NCBI GenBank assembly: GCA_018257865.1 | Contig: JAEUBA010000097.1 | Coordinates: 48,145-112,144, forward strand | Direction: 5' to 3' | Source: Stereocaulon alpinum | Lineage: Eukaryota > Ascomycota > Lecanoromycetes > Lecanorales > Stereocaulaceae | Length of the DNA: 64,000 nt | In this document: in pieces, positions 45,995-56,899 of the stretch | Layout: each line of letters starts with the position of its first letter | How positions within the stretch are numbered: the stretch's first letter is position 1 | Translations under genes and position numbers: made by a program | Notes under the pieces: generated by a model | Databases searched by the model: none | What the model was told of the DNA's origin: nothing | The model's input: the letters and a program-made list of their open reading frames with translations, nothing else

Positions 45995-46550
45995 TGTGAG
46001 AGGTTGGGGAAGCGTTTGCAGATTGGAAGCTGGGTGTTCGCCGCTCGGAGCTACAAAATTTCGTGCGCGAGGGAGCTTCGATGAGCTAGGCTCGATGTGG
46101 ACCGCTGGGCCCTAGCCCTACTTTGGCTCGAATGTTCAACAAGGACAGTATTGCCACAAGGTCGTAGTCCTTGTTTGAGACGACTTTCCGCAGCCCGTAA
46201 TGGCGCCTTTGGCACCGCCATAGCCGACAAAGCGAGTGTATCATCATTTGTAGATTTGTATGTGAGTTACTTCATTTGGGAAATGTTGCCCCGTATCCGG
46301 TTAGACTCTTATCATGGTTCGGGTACTCAGCCCTGCTGAGTCGGCGGTCTTGGCATGACTACTTCTTAAACACCATTTTTTTTGAAACCCCAAAGATACC
46401 ATTTCCTGAAGGAGTAACTGCGCTTTTACGAAGCGAGGCGACATATACATTTACACGAATTGGTTGCCGCTTGACTGCGCCTCAAATTCCACCGTCAAGG
46501 GAGTTTCGCGAATCTACTCCTATACATGACTTAAACAAAAACTCAGTAAA
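45995..46550. other. intergenic region
   Basis: About 555 bases between NHP2 (minus) and the Ras-like fragment (plus). No feature recognised beyond presumed promoter sequence. Confidence 0.35.
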
Positions 46551-46899
46551 ATGTCTTCTAGCGCTATCACATCCGTAAATGAGGCGTCTTATGGAACAAA
46601 CTTACCAAGAGAACAAGTCCGTATACTGGGACCCAAAGGTGCTAGGAAAGAAGCACTGACAACAAGGTAGAGCTCTGGCTGTAGAACATGGCTGTGGCTT
46701 CTGTGAAGTCTCGTCTAAGGATGGGAGTAATTTTGCAAGATTATTCGAGGAGCTAGTGAGAGTGATGAGGCATTATAGAGCTTTTCCTAAGCGGCCAGAG
46801 TCTGATACTGCTGCAACAGATGAACAGCACATCGGTGTGCACAAAGTTAGGGGCGTTAGGAAGCTTTTGAGAAGATTGGGCGGATGTTGTACGATCTAG
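46551..46899 (+). pseudogene. Ras-like small GTPase, C-terminal fragment
   Basis: From 46666 a frame reads GRALAVEHGCGFCEVSSKDG, then SNFARLFEELVRVMRHYRAF, to a TAG at 46899. This is the C-terminal part of a Ras-family GTPase: EVSSK is the G5 (SAK-type) loop, ELVRVMRHY the last helix, then a basic linker and a terminal CCTI that reads as a CaaX prenylation box. Upstream (46600-46640) LPREQV could be the segment following G4, separated by about 28 nt, too short for a normal intron. The P-loop, switch regions and NKxD are not found in the preceding 500 bases. So it is a decayed or partial duplicate, or upstream exons lie undetected. Function of the intact relative: membrane-anchored signalling. 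Confidence 0.5.
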
Positions 46900-48430
46900 A
46901 TACCTGTTTGGTTCCACGTAACCTTTTCCAGAGCCGCTCCCTTTCCAGATTACCTTCATGACATATCGCTTCATTTGAACACAACTAGATAAAACATGTA
47001 TTTAGCAGGGTCCAGCCCTGGGACACCGAAATGCACTGATCCGGCGAAAAAGCTGCAACGAGGAAAGAAGAAGCAATCCAAAACAAGTGAATTGGCCATT
47101 GTGGCAAGTCAGCCTAGGCAGGCTTCAACCCACTATCCCACCAACTCCCTCTACTACCATGAACACACCAGTTGTTCTATCACTCGGTTTGCTAACGTTT
47201 CGCTCCTTCTTGTGGTTAGAGAGGTCTTGGGGACGCGATATAGCCTATAGAAAGTTTGGTATGATTAGCATGTGGCAAGACCGGCTAAGACGACATCGAG
47301 ATCATCTCGAATCAGATACGTTCTCACCTGCACACAAAGTACACGCGTCTTTTGTGTGTATGTGAGATGTTCCTTACGGTAGAGTAGTATACTGGATCGG
47401 CTAGCTTTGACCTTGCCGCCTTTACTTCCTAGTTTCCTCGGCATAATCTCTAGCTCTATCAATGATTTGTGGACATTTCGTTCCGTATCAACATCAGTAC
47501 AATGACTGTTATGGTAAACCTCTTTAACTGTTAGATAAGCACGTAACAATCACACCGAGATTTTGTTCGGAAACGATTCGCGGTAAGTTGCATTGACGGC
47601 GGACAGCCGTACGCCAAGCAACTAAAAACGTGTTATGAGAAGTCGAAGCAAGCTATGTCGCAGCTCAAGAATATAAATACAAGTCCGGAAAACATACTCA
47701 AAGAGCACACACCTTGCTCTCAACCACCTCCCATTTTGCCACTCCATCTTCCCTCTAACAAGGAAAGGAACAGTCCATTGTTTCCCATAGCGTTCTGATC
47801 GAAAGATAACCCTCCACACAGCGGTCCATCTCTCGGATGCCACCCACTGTTATTGCAATATGTCAAGCACGAAACGCCTGCTAGGCACTAAGTGTGTACT
47901 ATGAAGAAGTACTGATATCCGCCGTTTTCACACATATTGTACGGACCGTCCTAGTAGTAGGTACACGTAAGGATCATGGGGCTGTGTTCCGCACATAGCC
48001 AATTAACAACGTTATTGAGAGTCTAGGCAATAGCGAAGCTTGCTGGTATCGTTCCGCTATAACTGCACGGCCTACCGCAAACAGCAATCAAACTCTTGGT
48101 ACTTTGCCGCCAGATATTCGTCGCCCGTTGGCTTTATTCCTCGAAATTATTGTGTCGCTGTTGGCCCTGTAGGTAGGATCCTATATACTCGCTTATAATG
48201 TATTCAAGTCGCTCTAGTATGTTCTACTCAATGACAATACTTAGTACAGCTACCTTCCTTATCATGTATGTTTCCACACTTCGCTCCCAACTTCTCGCTC
48301 ATCTCTTGTCGCTCACGCAAAGTTTAGCACTACCGTCATTCTTCTCGTTTACCAGGGCCCGATCCCCACCCAATCCATTACTTGGCTCTTCAAGTTCCCC
48401 TCACTCCTTACCTCCCACCCCCCGGAACTA
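46900..48430. other. intergenic region
   Basis: About 1.5 kb. Short frames at 46996-47365 and 47265-47549 have no recognisable content. The last 150 bases are pyrimidine-rich and probably form the leader of the 48431 gene. Confidence 0.4.
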
Positions 48431-48895
48431 ATGGGCGAGGACCCTTTCGGCTCCTGTCCTGTTCGGGAGCCCCTCTCCACCACCCAACGCACCACCTTCG
48501 GCAGTCTCCGAGGGTGTACCGTTTACGGCTACCCTTCCAGTGGCGGCGTCCTTATTAAAGAAGCCGACATAGTAGACACACAATTCCTGTCACTCGACCG
48601 CCTCCACTCGTCCCAGCGATCCTCCAATGTCCTCGAGGAAGACAGATTCTGCGCCTTGATGCGAAGTGTTGGAGCAACGTGGTGGGCAAGTAAGGAAGAA
48701 TTGATAGATGTGGAGCTGGGGGATAGGGAGCGGACGGATTTGGAGAAGAGGGTACTTGTGTTTGGGTGGCCGAGTGATGGTATCGGGGTTTGGGTGTTGC
48801 GGTTCGCGAGTACGAGGGAGGTACCGAGTGATTTCGGGAGGGTGGGGATGGCAATATCTATATGTCGGAATAACGTCGCTCCGCTCCGCAACTAG
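48431..48895 (+). CDS. conserved fungal hypothetical protein truncated by Copia 2
   Basis: Open frame from ATG 48431 to a TAG at 48895. The protein starts MGEDPFGSCPVREPLSTTQR and has coherent, ordered sequence (TVYGYPSSGGVLIKEADIVD, ALMRSVGATWWASKEELID, RVLVFGWPSDGIGVWVLRFA, FGRVGMA). It resembles a family of short fungal proteins of unknown function rich in Trp/Gly motifs (recall only). Codons after 48862 (CRNNVAPLRN) come from the Copia 2 LTR, whose target duplication CTATA is at 48858-48862, so the native C-terminus is lost or replaced. The DNA beyond the other end of Copia 2 gives a stop almost at once and does not supply an obvious continuation. Probably a disrupted gene. Confidence 0.65.
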   Translation: MGEDPFGSCPVREPLSTTQRTTFGSLRGCTVYGYPSSGGVLIKEADIVDTQFLSLDRLHSSQRSSNVLEEDRFCALMRSVGATWWASKEELIDVELGDRERTDLEKRVLVFGWPSDGIGVWVLRFASTREVPSDFGRVGMAISICRNNVAPLRN

Positions 48896-49201
48896 CGGCT
48901 TGGCGCCAACTCCTAGATAAAACACCATAGCTGTAAGGGGTGGGTACGCTATAAGGACCCTAATAGGGGCCCTCTAGGTATCGGACCTGATATCCTTGAC
49001 TTTTGCCTCTTCTAGGTGGCAGAGGGGTAGGGCTCTGGCCCGGAGTCTGTCTACTCCTTACAATAGCTTAGCTAGCTAGATTCAATCGAATCCCTAGTTT
49101 ACCAAGCCTAATAGACACCCTGCGAATCAGGTTGTCCGGGGCAGGTAATAGGGGATTAAGCCTACTAATCGGTATAACCTAGCAGCTAGGGTATACCGAC
49201 A
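48863..49201 (+). repeat. Copia 2 left LTR (with internal insertion)
   Basis: 339 bp including a 131-bp insertion at 48932-49062 and its 5-bp duplication. Without it the LTR is about 203 bp and matches the right LTR (55453-55655) apart from transitions. Confidence 0.9.
48932..49062. mobile_element. solo LTR (or MITE) inside the Copia 2 LTR
   Basis: 131 bp beginning TGTAAGGGG and ending CTCCTTACA, flanked by ATAGC (48927-48931 and 49063-49067). The right LTR of Copia 2 has the empty site. TG...CA ends, a 5-bp duplication and a CTATAAGG TATA-like box point to a solo LTR of another family; the 7-bp terminal inverted repeat TGTAAGG/CCTTACA also allows a small MITE. Confidence 0.75.
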
Positions 49202-52200
49202 CTGATCAGTTATCGACCTCAGATCAGCAAGGTACGTATAAAAATTTCAACTACAACTAAGAACCTTACCTATACTACTATAAAGCCTCAGCTATAACGC
49301 CTAACCTTACGATAACGTAACCGACTATAGAAGAAGACTAAGGGATTATTATATCGTTAGGAATTATCCTTAACAACCCTAAAAAGACGTTAGGTAATAC
49401 CCTAGGAATATACGTTACCTAAGTAATAATTTACTACTAAAACTATAAAGAAGAAGGATATAATCTATAGATAAACTTCCTTAAAGACTTTAATAATTAG
49501 GACGAAGCTTTATTTAATAAGGTAGAGAAACTATTACTGCGAAACCTTAGGGACCTACTTTTTAATCGCGGCGTCTTTATACCTAAGGATAGAACTTATA
49601 TCTATAAGTACCTAGTAAGGCTGGTAGTCTAACTATAGTCTAATTAGCCTGCAAACGTACTAAAGCTAGTAAAGAAGAAGCCCTACGTTAACTCTGCTAA
49701 TAGCACACCTACCTTAGGCGACTCTAACACGCCTAGTATACCTACCCTAGGTGAAAATTTCAACACGCCTGCCTCAACCTTAGCTAAAATTAAAATACTA
49801 ACTGGGACCGGTACACTACTTAACCTAATATAATAGTAACGCTTCTAGATACTATTCTAAACAGCCCTAATTAATAGTTTTAAGATCTCTAACGCTATTA
49901 CTAATTACTAGGAGTAAAACCTTTCTTAAGAGCTCACCGTATTAACTAAGCTCTATACTGATAAGATAAAATATAACGGAAGGAACGACTCCTTCGACTA
50001 TAAGCTAAAGATCTTCTTAACTACCGCCTCTAACGTAGGGATACCGTCGACTAAGCTATATATAGCGTTTTAGTATATACTAACTAGCGATATACTTAAT
50101 TTCTACTTTAATAACTAATCTTCTTTTTTAGTAATAAACCTAGACTCGCTACGGCTTACCTTTAAAGGAAACTTTAAAGGAAGAGAATACTAAATCGCCC
50201 GCCTTAATAAATAGAATAGCGTATCCTTATAACTATTTATTAACTATAATAAAGATAAGACCCTAACGGAGTACCTAGATACTATAATATCGAAACTAAA
50301 ATAGCTATAATATAGCTTAGATAAGAGCCTTTATAGGGATAGCTTTATCTACTAGAAGATAATTACTACTTATAATTCTATACCTACCTATAAGATCGTC
50401 TACCGAAAACTACTAGATACTATATAAAACCTTATCTAAGACCTCTAATTATCTATAGCCTTATAAAACCGCCGCAGCGTCCTATCGCTAAGCGAAATAA
50501 TATATACTAACCGCCGCTACTAAAACTGCGAATCTAGCAGTCGTAGTCGTAACCGCTAATCTAGTAGCTAAAGTAGATCTAGATATCTAAGTAAGCTAAG
50601 ATATAACTCTAGTAATTCGACGAATAAAAAGCGATACTTCGTCTATAAGAAGGAAGGCTACTAGTTAACTAACTACCCTAAAGAAGAATATTAACGCCAC
50701 CTTAGGCAATACCTTACCAACGTTAAGGGCGAAAGGGAAGGCGATAGCGAAGGTAGTACTACTAAGGAGGAGAATACTACTAAAGACTAACCTATTAACC
50801 TACCTAACTAAGGTAACGGTAAGGTATTTCTAATATTAATAGGTGTAATTAATAGTAAGGCTGTATACTAAAAGCTAGCTAACTAGGCGACTTTACACGC
50901 CGTTACTAAGGTACTACCTATCTAGGGTAATATTAATATCTAGGGATAACCAACCTACCGCCTAGTAAGTAGATATAGCGATAACCACTTCTATAGCCTT
51001 ATAATCGACACTAGCGCTACCTATAACTCGTTAGTAGGCTATAGCTAATACTTAGTACTACGGCGTAAGTAAAACGTTAATATTAACACCGATAAGGCTG
51101 GTAGCGCTAGATTTAAATTTAGTATTAGCGACGCCTTATCTAGAGGCACTATTACCGTCTAATTACTAATTAGTATTATCGAATTCTATATTATCGACGC
51201 TAACACGCTATTCCTTCTCTGCCTGCGAGACCTTAACTAGGCAGGTTTTTATTTTAATAACCTAACTAATTACTTAGTTAGTAGTAATAGATAAGTCCCT
51301 ATTATAAGGCTATATAGTTACCTATTCCTTACTTAGGGAACCTCGCTGTTAAACGCCTATTATATTAATACCTATACCAACGACAGCGATATTATAAGTA
51401 GCTAATTATTAGAGTAAGACCTCAGACGCCTATACCGCCGCTTTAGGCACCTATCGATAATACGCTTAGCACGCCTACTAAAGCGCTTTAGCTACTATTT
51501 CGACTAGGACGCTATTAATTAACTAGGTAAGTTCTACTTAACTTACTAGAAATATAGAAGATCGCTAGGAAGGTTTAAATTTACTATTAAAAACGACCTA
51601 TAATTTAATTACTTAGTAATAATTAATATTATATACTTAGATAGCCCTACGGCCTTAGTCCTATATACTATCGACGAGGCTATACGCTTCCAAACCGCCC
51701 GCTTTCTAAAAGATATTTTAGCGGAGACGGTCTAGGATACGCTAAGGGCCTGCTAGATTAATACTTATATTAAACTACTAGATATACTAGTCTACGACGC
51801 TAGTAAGTAATTTATTAGCACCGAATTCGCCTCTAAGGTAAAAGGGATAGCAATTAAATTAAAATACGTCCTAGTTAAAGTATACTACTTAATTAGTTTA
51901 GTTAAATACTACTACGTACCTCTTAGGCGTGCTTATAATATTATCTAAAAAGACCTACTACTGCTAGGTAAGTAATTCGTCTTGATTGATTGATTGGTTT
52001 ATACGCCTATTCTAGTATCTATATATACTAATGAGGGTGTTCTATTACATTATTTGTGAAACTAGTAGATAGTACACGTAGTGTGCCTTTCCTAGCCGCA
52101 AGAGAAACTATAGTATAGTGCCTAGATAAAAACTCCCGCTTATCCTTAACGATACAATTGCTTTTGGTCTAGGGATTATACCCTAGGCCTCCTTAACACC

Positions 52201-55200
52201 GGTAACTCTTAACTATATTCTTTAATATTATACCGAGCGCTCTATAACATTATTTCTAATACTAACTGTAATATACGCCCTTCGTATTATACTTAGCTCT
52301 TAAGGACCCTGCTGTATTCTTCTATATCCTTCGACTTTATTATAGCGCTGAGCGCCCTATAACTTTCTTTAACCTTTACTGTATTAATATAGGGGGGGGG
52401 GAGGAGGGGGTATATAGCCGTCCCGTAAGGGTTTGAGTTATTAGCGCTGATTAGTGGTATTTATTAGTGTCCGTAGTAGTACCGGATTTGGCTGTTCGGT
52501 GGTTTGCTGGTTGAGGATACGAGAAAGGGGGGAAGCTATATATACCGCCTAGGAGGCCTATACTCGTATAAAGAATTAGATAGTATAATATCCCGCTAGT
52601 TATATTAGATAGTACTTACTTCTATCCTTATACACTTTGCTTTAGGGGGGAGCTAACCCTTCAGCTTATAATTATAGTTATACGGCGCCGCTTATACTAA
52701 AGGCTCGCCTAGCTACTTAGATAGGGGCCGTCCTTTTCTAAAATACGCCTTCTAATTTATAACCTAGTATATCCTTCTCTTAGTCCTGTATACCTATAAC
52801 CCTAGCCTTCCCCTAGGATAGACTGCGCGTTAGTCTTAACCGGTAGATACGTATCGAGCGCACGTAGATATTAGATTTTTTAAATTAACAGCTAGGTAGG
52901 TATTACCTATACTCTTTACTTATTAGGCTAAGATACTATACCTAATACTAATTCTTACTATCTAGTCTCGATTATAGGGGAGGTATAATAGTTATAGTAG
53001 AGTTAGGGTAGGTATTATTATATTACCCGAAAAACTCTGTACGGAGTTCTCAGCAACTACGCGACGTCTTAACATCGTTTAACCTATAATATATTAGGGG
53101 AGACATCTCAGCTCTGAATAGGTATTTAGGTTCGTAGCTAGTACCGCGTACAGGTGTGTCTCTATCGCTGGCCAGTAATTCGTCTTATAAATTGCTGTTA
53201 AGGTAATTAATAATATAGCTAGACCTAATAGGCTAACTCCTACGCTACTTCTATTTAGTATATTTCTAAAGCTTACTAAATTAGACCCTATATACCTATT
53301 AATTGCGGAACGAGGTAAGGCTATTAAACGCGTAATAAAAGAAGCGTTAGAATTACTAGTAAAGAGAGATATTACTAAAGCCTTACGCCACCGCAACAGT
53401 CTATAAAGCGACGTAATTCTAGATACTCCTATTAGCAGTAACGTCCTAGTATAGCGAAAAGGTAAAGGATAGAAAGGGCCCTACTAACTACTCGCTATAG
53501 ATAACTAAGCTTATATAGTTAAACTTAGTAGTAGCCCTACGACCTTTTAAATTATATTAGTTAAGCCTTACTTAGTTAAATCAACTGATAAAGCGCCTCC
53601 TATAACTTAAGTAGACCTACCTACTGAAGAAGCTACCGCTATACGCTAGAATCCGTAGCGATAAGCGGACCTACCGACTAAAGAAGTTACTACTACGCGC
53701 TAGAATCCGTAGCGATAGCGATACCTACCTGCCTACTATACCTACCTTACTAATAAGGAGTAATTAGATATTAAGCTATTAATAAAGCTCCGGTCGGAAG
53801 GCGCTATTCGCTTACTAAATAGCCTATTTATTAACTCCCGCCGAAAAGAAATTAACGGCCTTATTACTAAAGGAGTCTTTAAGGTTATTAGTAAGTATAA
53901 TATACCGCTAAATACCCGTATCTTTAGCTGCCGATTCGTCGATAATATTAAGTAGGATAGTACTATACTATTCGAAAAGTCTAGACTAGTCGTCTAAGCC
54001 TATAATAATAAAGGTAAGAAGGAGGTACTAACGCAGTTACTAATAATTTAACGCGCTAGCTAACGCCTTATTGTTTATCTCGCTATAATTCTACTATAAG
54101 ACCTCTATATACGCGATATCTTATAAGCTTATATATAGTCAACTTTAGTACTAAGCCGCCTAGTCTATATAAAACCGCCGTAAGGTACTAACCTAGGAGA
54201 TAATATACTAAAAGTAGTCCGCCTACTATATAGCGTCCTAAAGGCAGGGACGTATTAGTTTAAGACCTACTATACCTACTATACTAAGAGGCTAGGCCTT
54301 ACTATCTCCTTATTTAATCCCTACTTAATATTCTCTAAGTAGGTAATTATTAGCCTATAAACTAACGACTCCCTATTTTACGGAACAGCTGAATACTTAG
54401 AGCTAGAAGAGTAAGCACGCCTTAATATAGGCTTCCCAGCAAAGCTAATTAAGAAGCTGGATAAAGAAAAAGACCTCTGATTTAACGGTACTACTATTTC
54501 TAATAAAACTTTTTCTAGTAATAGCGATATTCTAAAGCTCTCGCAGTAACGGTAATATAGTAAGATTAACATAATCAATACCGCCACCGCCAGCGATATT
54601 AAATCGCAATATATTAAGGAAAGGGCTTAAGGCGCCTATATAGCCTCTATATATTAACTAGAGATAGCCTTTACCCTATCTAAAGTAGCCTAAATTACTT
54701 AACCAGCGAAAGAGGACGCTGATTAGTTAAATAAATAGCTGAATTAGTAGAAGGAAAACGACCGCTGCGGCCTATAATTTATTAAGCTTACTCTAGAGAA
54801 GCTGAAACTACTAGTCTTTATTAATACCGCCTTCGCTAATAACGCTGATCTTAGCTCTTAGATTAGGTACGTTATTATCCTTACTAACGAGTAATAGCTT
54901 AATAAATCGACTATTAATATTAATAGTAATATTATCTACTAGAGTAGTACTAAATATAAAAGAGTTATAAGATCGATGCTAGCTTTAGAGCTATATATAA
55001 TAGTAGCAGGGTTTAATATTACTACTACCCTATAATCTACTATTAAGGGTATTACTTAGTTAAAGATACTACTAATTCTATATACCGACTCCTACTCCCT
55101 ATACGACTGTATTATACACCTTAGTACTACCGCTAAGAAACGCCTAATAATCGATATAATAGGATTACGGTAATCCTATAAGAGAAGGGAGATTAATAAG

Positions 55201-55452
55201 GTGCGGTAGATTAATAGTAATTATAACTTAGTAGATACTATAACTAAGGAGCGCTACTACTAAGCTTTAAAATAGTTAGTAGATAATAACGCTATCGAGT
55301 TAAAGATAAACGCTTAGGTAGAAAGAGAAGCTGTAATCTAACTAATTAGGTTATAATATTACTTAGCCTTATAGGCCCGTTTCTATACTAGCTAATTACT
55401 AGATTTAGCGTTGATTAGTACTATTTTTTTGACTTTCTAAAACTTTTACCAG
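49202..55452 (+). pseudogene. Copia 2 gag-pol remnant
   Basis: Decayed plus-strand polyprotein. Gag zinc knuckle at 50635-50676 with all four ligand codons now TAC or TAT (Tyr). Aspartic protease at 51001-51030 (IIDTSAT in place of a D-S/T-G-A site). Integrase core about 51570-51960 (YLDSPTALVLYTIDEATRFQ, VYDASKQFISTEFASK). After the nested insertion the pol frame resumes at 53187. Reverse transcriptase about 53790-54410 (the QTDD-type active site now reads TNDSLF at about 54360). RNase H about 55080-55280 (YTDSYSLYDC). Many TAG/TAA stops, mostly at former CAG/CAA/TGG codons. Not functional. Confidence 0.88.
51984..53173 (-). mobile_element. LINE-tailed insertion (5'-truncated or non-autonomous) in Copia 2 pol
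   Basis: 1190 bp flanked by a 13-bp duplication AGTAATTCGTCTT (51971-51983 and 53174-53186). The left end is GATTGATTGATTGG and the following ~75 bases match the 3' end of the LINE at 56484 almost base for base (TTTATACGCCTATTCTAG and on). The (GATT)n tail marks the 3' end, so the element is on the minus strand. The rest (52060-53173) does not match the LINE coding region as far as I can see and has no recognisable reverse transcriptase. It is either a truncated copy of a related LINE or a non-autonomous element borrowing the LINE tail. Contains a G-rich tract at about 52393-52410. Confidence 0.8.
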
Positions 55453-55655
55453 TATTGGAATAACGTCGCTCCGCTCCGTAACTAGCGGCTTAGCGCTAAC
55501 TCCTAGATAAAATACCATAGCTTAGCTAGCTAGATTCAATCGAATCCCTAGTTTACTAAGCCTAATAGACACCCTGCGAATCAGGTTGTCTAGGGCAGGT
55601 AATAGGGGATTAAGCCTACTAATCGGTACAACCTAGCAGCTAGGGTATACCGACA
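55453..55655 (+). repeat. Copia 2 right LTR
   Basis: About 203 bp, TATTGGAATAACG (mutated from TGTCGG) to CCGACA, followed by CTATA at 55656-55660. Lacks the 131-bp insertion found in the left LTR. Confidence 0.9.
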
Positions 55656-55660
55656 CTATA

Positions 55661-56483
55661 TAATATTAGACGACTTTAAGGTTTACCCGAATAATTAGCT
55701 ATAATTTATCGCCAAGTATATTCTATTACGTAACTTAACTATCAAATTTTTTTGTTTACCTATATATATTATTATACCTTCCTTACTACCTTTATATAGC
55801 TTCCTTACCTATTTATATCCTTCTATATATCTCTATATAGTCCTATACTATACTATATCCTAATAAACCTATTTTAGATACGCCTATACTAAACTTATTA
55901 CTAACTTTTTAGCCCTTAATTAGTCTCTTCTTAGACTTTACTACTATTACTAAGTATATTCTAAATTAGTACCTTTCCTATATAAACCTTTACTAATTCT
56001 TTCCTATAGGCTTTAAAGCGGCGACGTCCTCTTACGGATCTTAACCCTAATACGGTTCTATAACTAACGCGTTAATCTAAACGTTAATATATAGCGACCT
56101 CTTATACCCTTCCTACTTTATAGCTAGTCTATATAATACTACTATATCCTTCTCTTCTTCCTACTATTCCTATACGTCCTCCTCCTCCGCTATTAAAAGG
56201 CCTGATATTAAACTATACGGCTAATATATATACGTTAGGTCTAATAGCTAAATAGTATAGGATCTATTCCGCTTTATACTAGAAGGTAGAGGCTAAGTAA
56301 GGACCTATACTATATACTACCTACTATTTAAAGGGTAATAGATTACTACCTCCTCCGCCTAAACTACTAGAACTTTTATATAAATTATTATAAGGTACTA
56401 TACTATAGTCTAAGTATTTCCTAAAGTATATTCGTAGTTATAAAAACGCGCTAACCTTTACGTCCTATAAATACTAGTAGGAT
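55661..56483 (+). mobile_element. Helitron, 5' part (zinc-finger and N-terminal Rep region)
   Basis: RIP-degraded DNA in which one plus frame (codon phase of 56472) reads, from about 56270, YRIYSALY...KVEAK, GPILYTTYYLKGNRLLPPPP, then KLLELLYKLL and SKYFLKYIRSYKNALTFTSY. This is the Helitron Rep N-terminal region (Cys-rich finger, Pro run, FRxxIRxYNxALAFTS-type motif) with Cys changed to Tyr. The element's 5' end is not identified, and bases 55661-56200 show no clear coding match. The frame stops being Helitron at the LINE insertion (56484) and resumes at 61928. Confidence 0.7.
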
Positions 56484-56899
56484 TGATTGATTGATTTATA
56501 CGCCTATTCTAGTATCTATATATACTAATAAGGGTGTTCTCTTACATTATTAGGAAATCTAGGGGGGTTGAAGGCCCTCTAGACGCGAAAGAAACCTTTC
56601 TAGAGTCGCCCCTTCTAGCTAAAAACTTTCGCTTATCAGCTTACTTATTGTTCTGCTCCGCCTGTCCGACCTCGCCGCTAGGCTCTATAATACTAGTAAT
56701 AATAATCTCCGTTGCCCTAATAGGCCCTATAATACTCTAGTAGCTCCGCCGCCTTTGGCTTCTACTTGCGCTTAGGCTTTTTTATCTTTAGGGTTTTTGT
56801 TGCTGGTTCTACTCTAATAGGGAGTTTAGACTAGGAGAGCTGTTCCCTAGTAAGTCGATACTATGTTAGGAATCCTGACCTAACTAGCTATCTTGTAGC

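Larger units (their letters stand above)
48863..55655 (+). mobile_element. Copia 2: complete RIP-inactivated LTR retrotransposon with two nested insertions
   Basis: 6793 bp, TGTCGG...CCGACA, flanked by CTATA (48858-48862 and 55656-55660). Same family as Copia 1 but on the plus strand. The left LTR contains a 131-bp insertion; pol contains a 1.19-kb LINE-tailed insertion at 51984-53173. Subtracting both gives about 5.4-5.5 kb. RIP has converted nearly all CpA to TpA, and coding potential is destroyed. Order of events visible: Copia 2 insertion, then the two nested insertions (both are flanked by duplications of Copia sequence). Confidence 0.92.

Noticed and set aside
53094..53396. 100-codon minus-strand open frame
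   Set aside because: Spans the edge of the LINE-tailed insertion and antisense Copia pol; opened by RIP composition.
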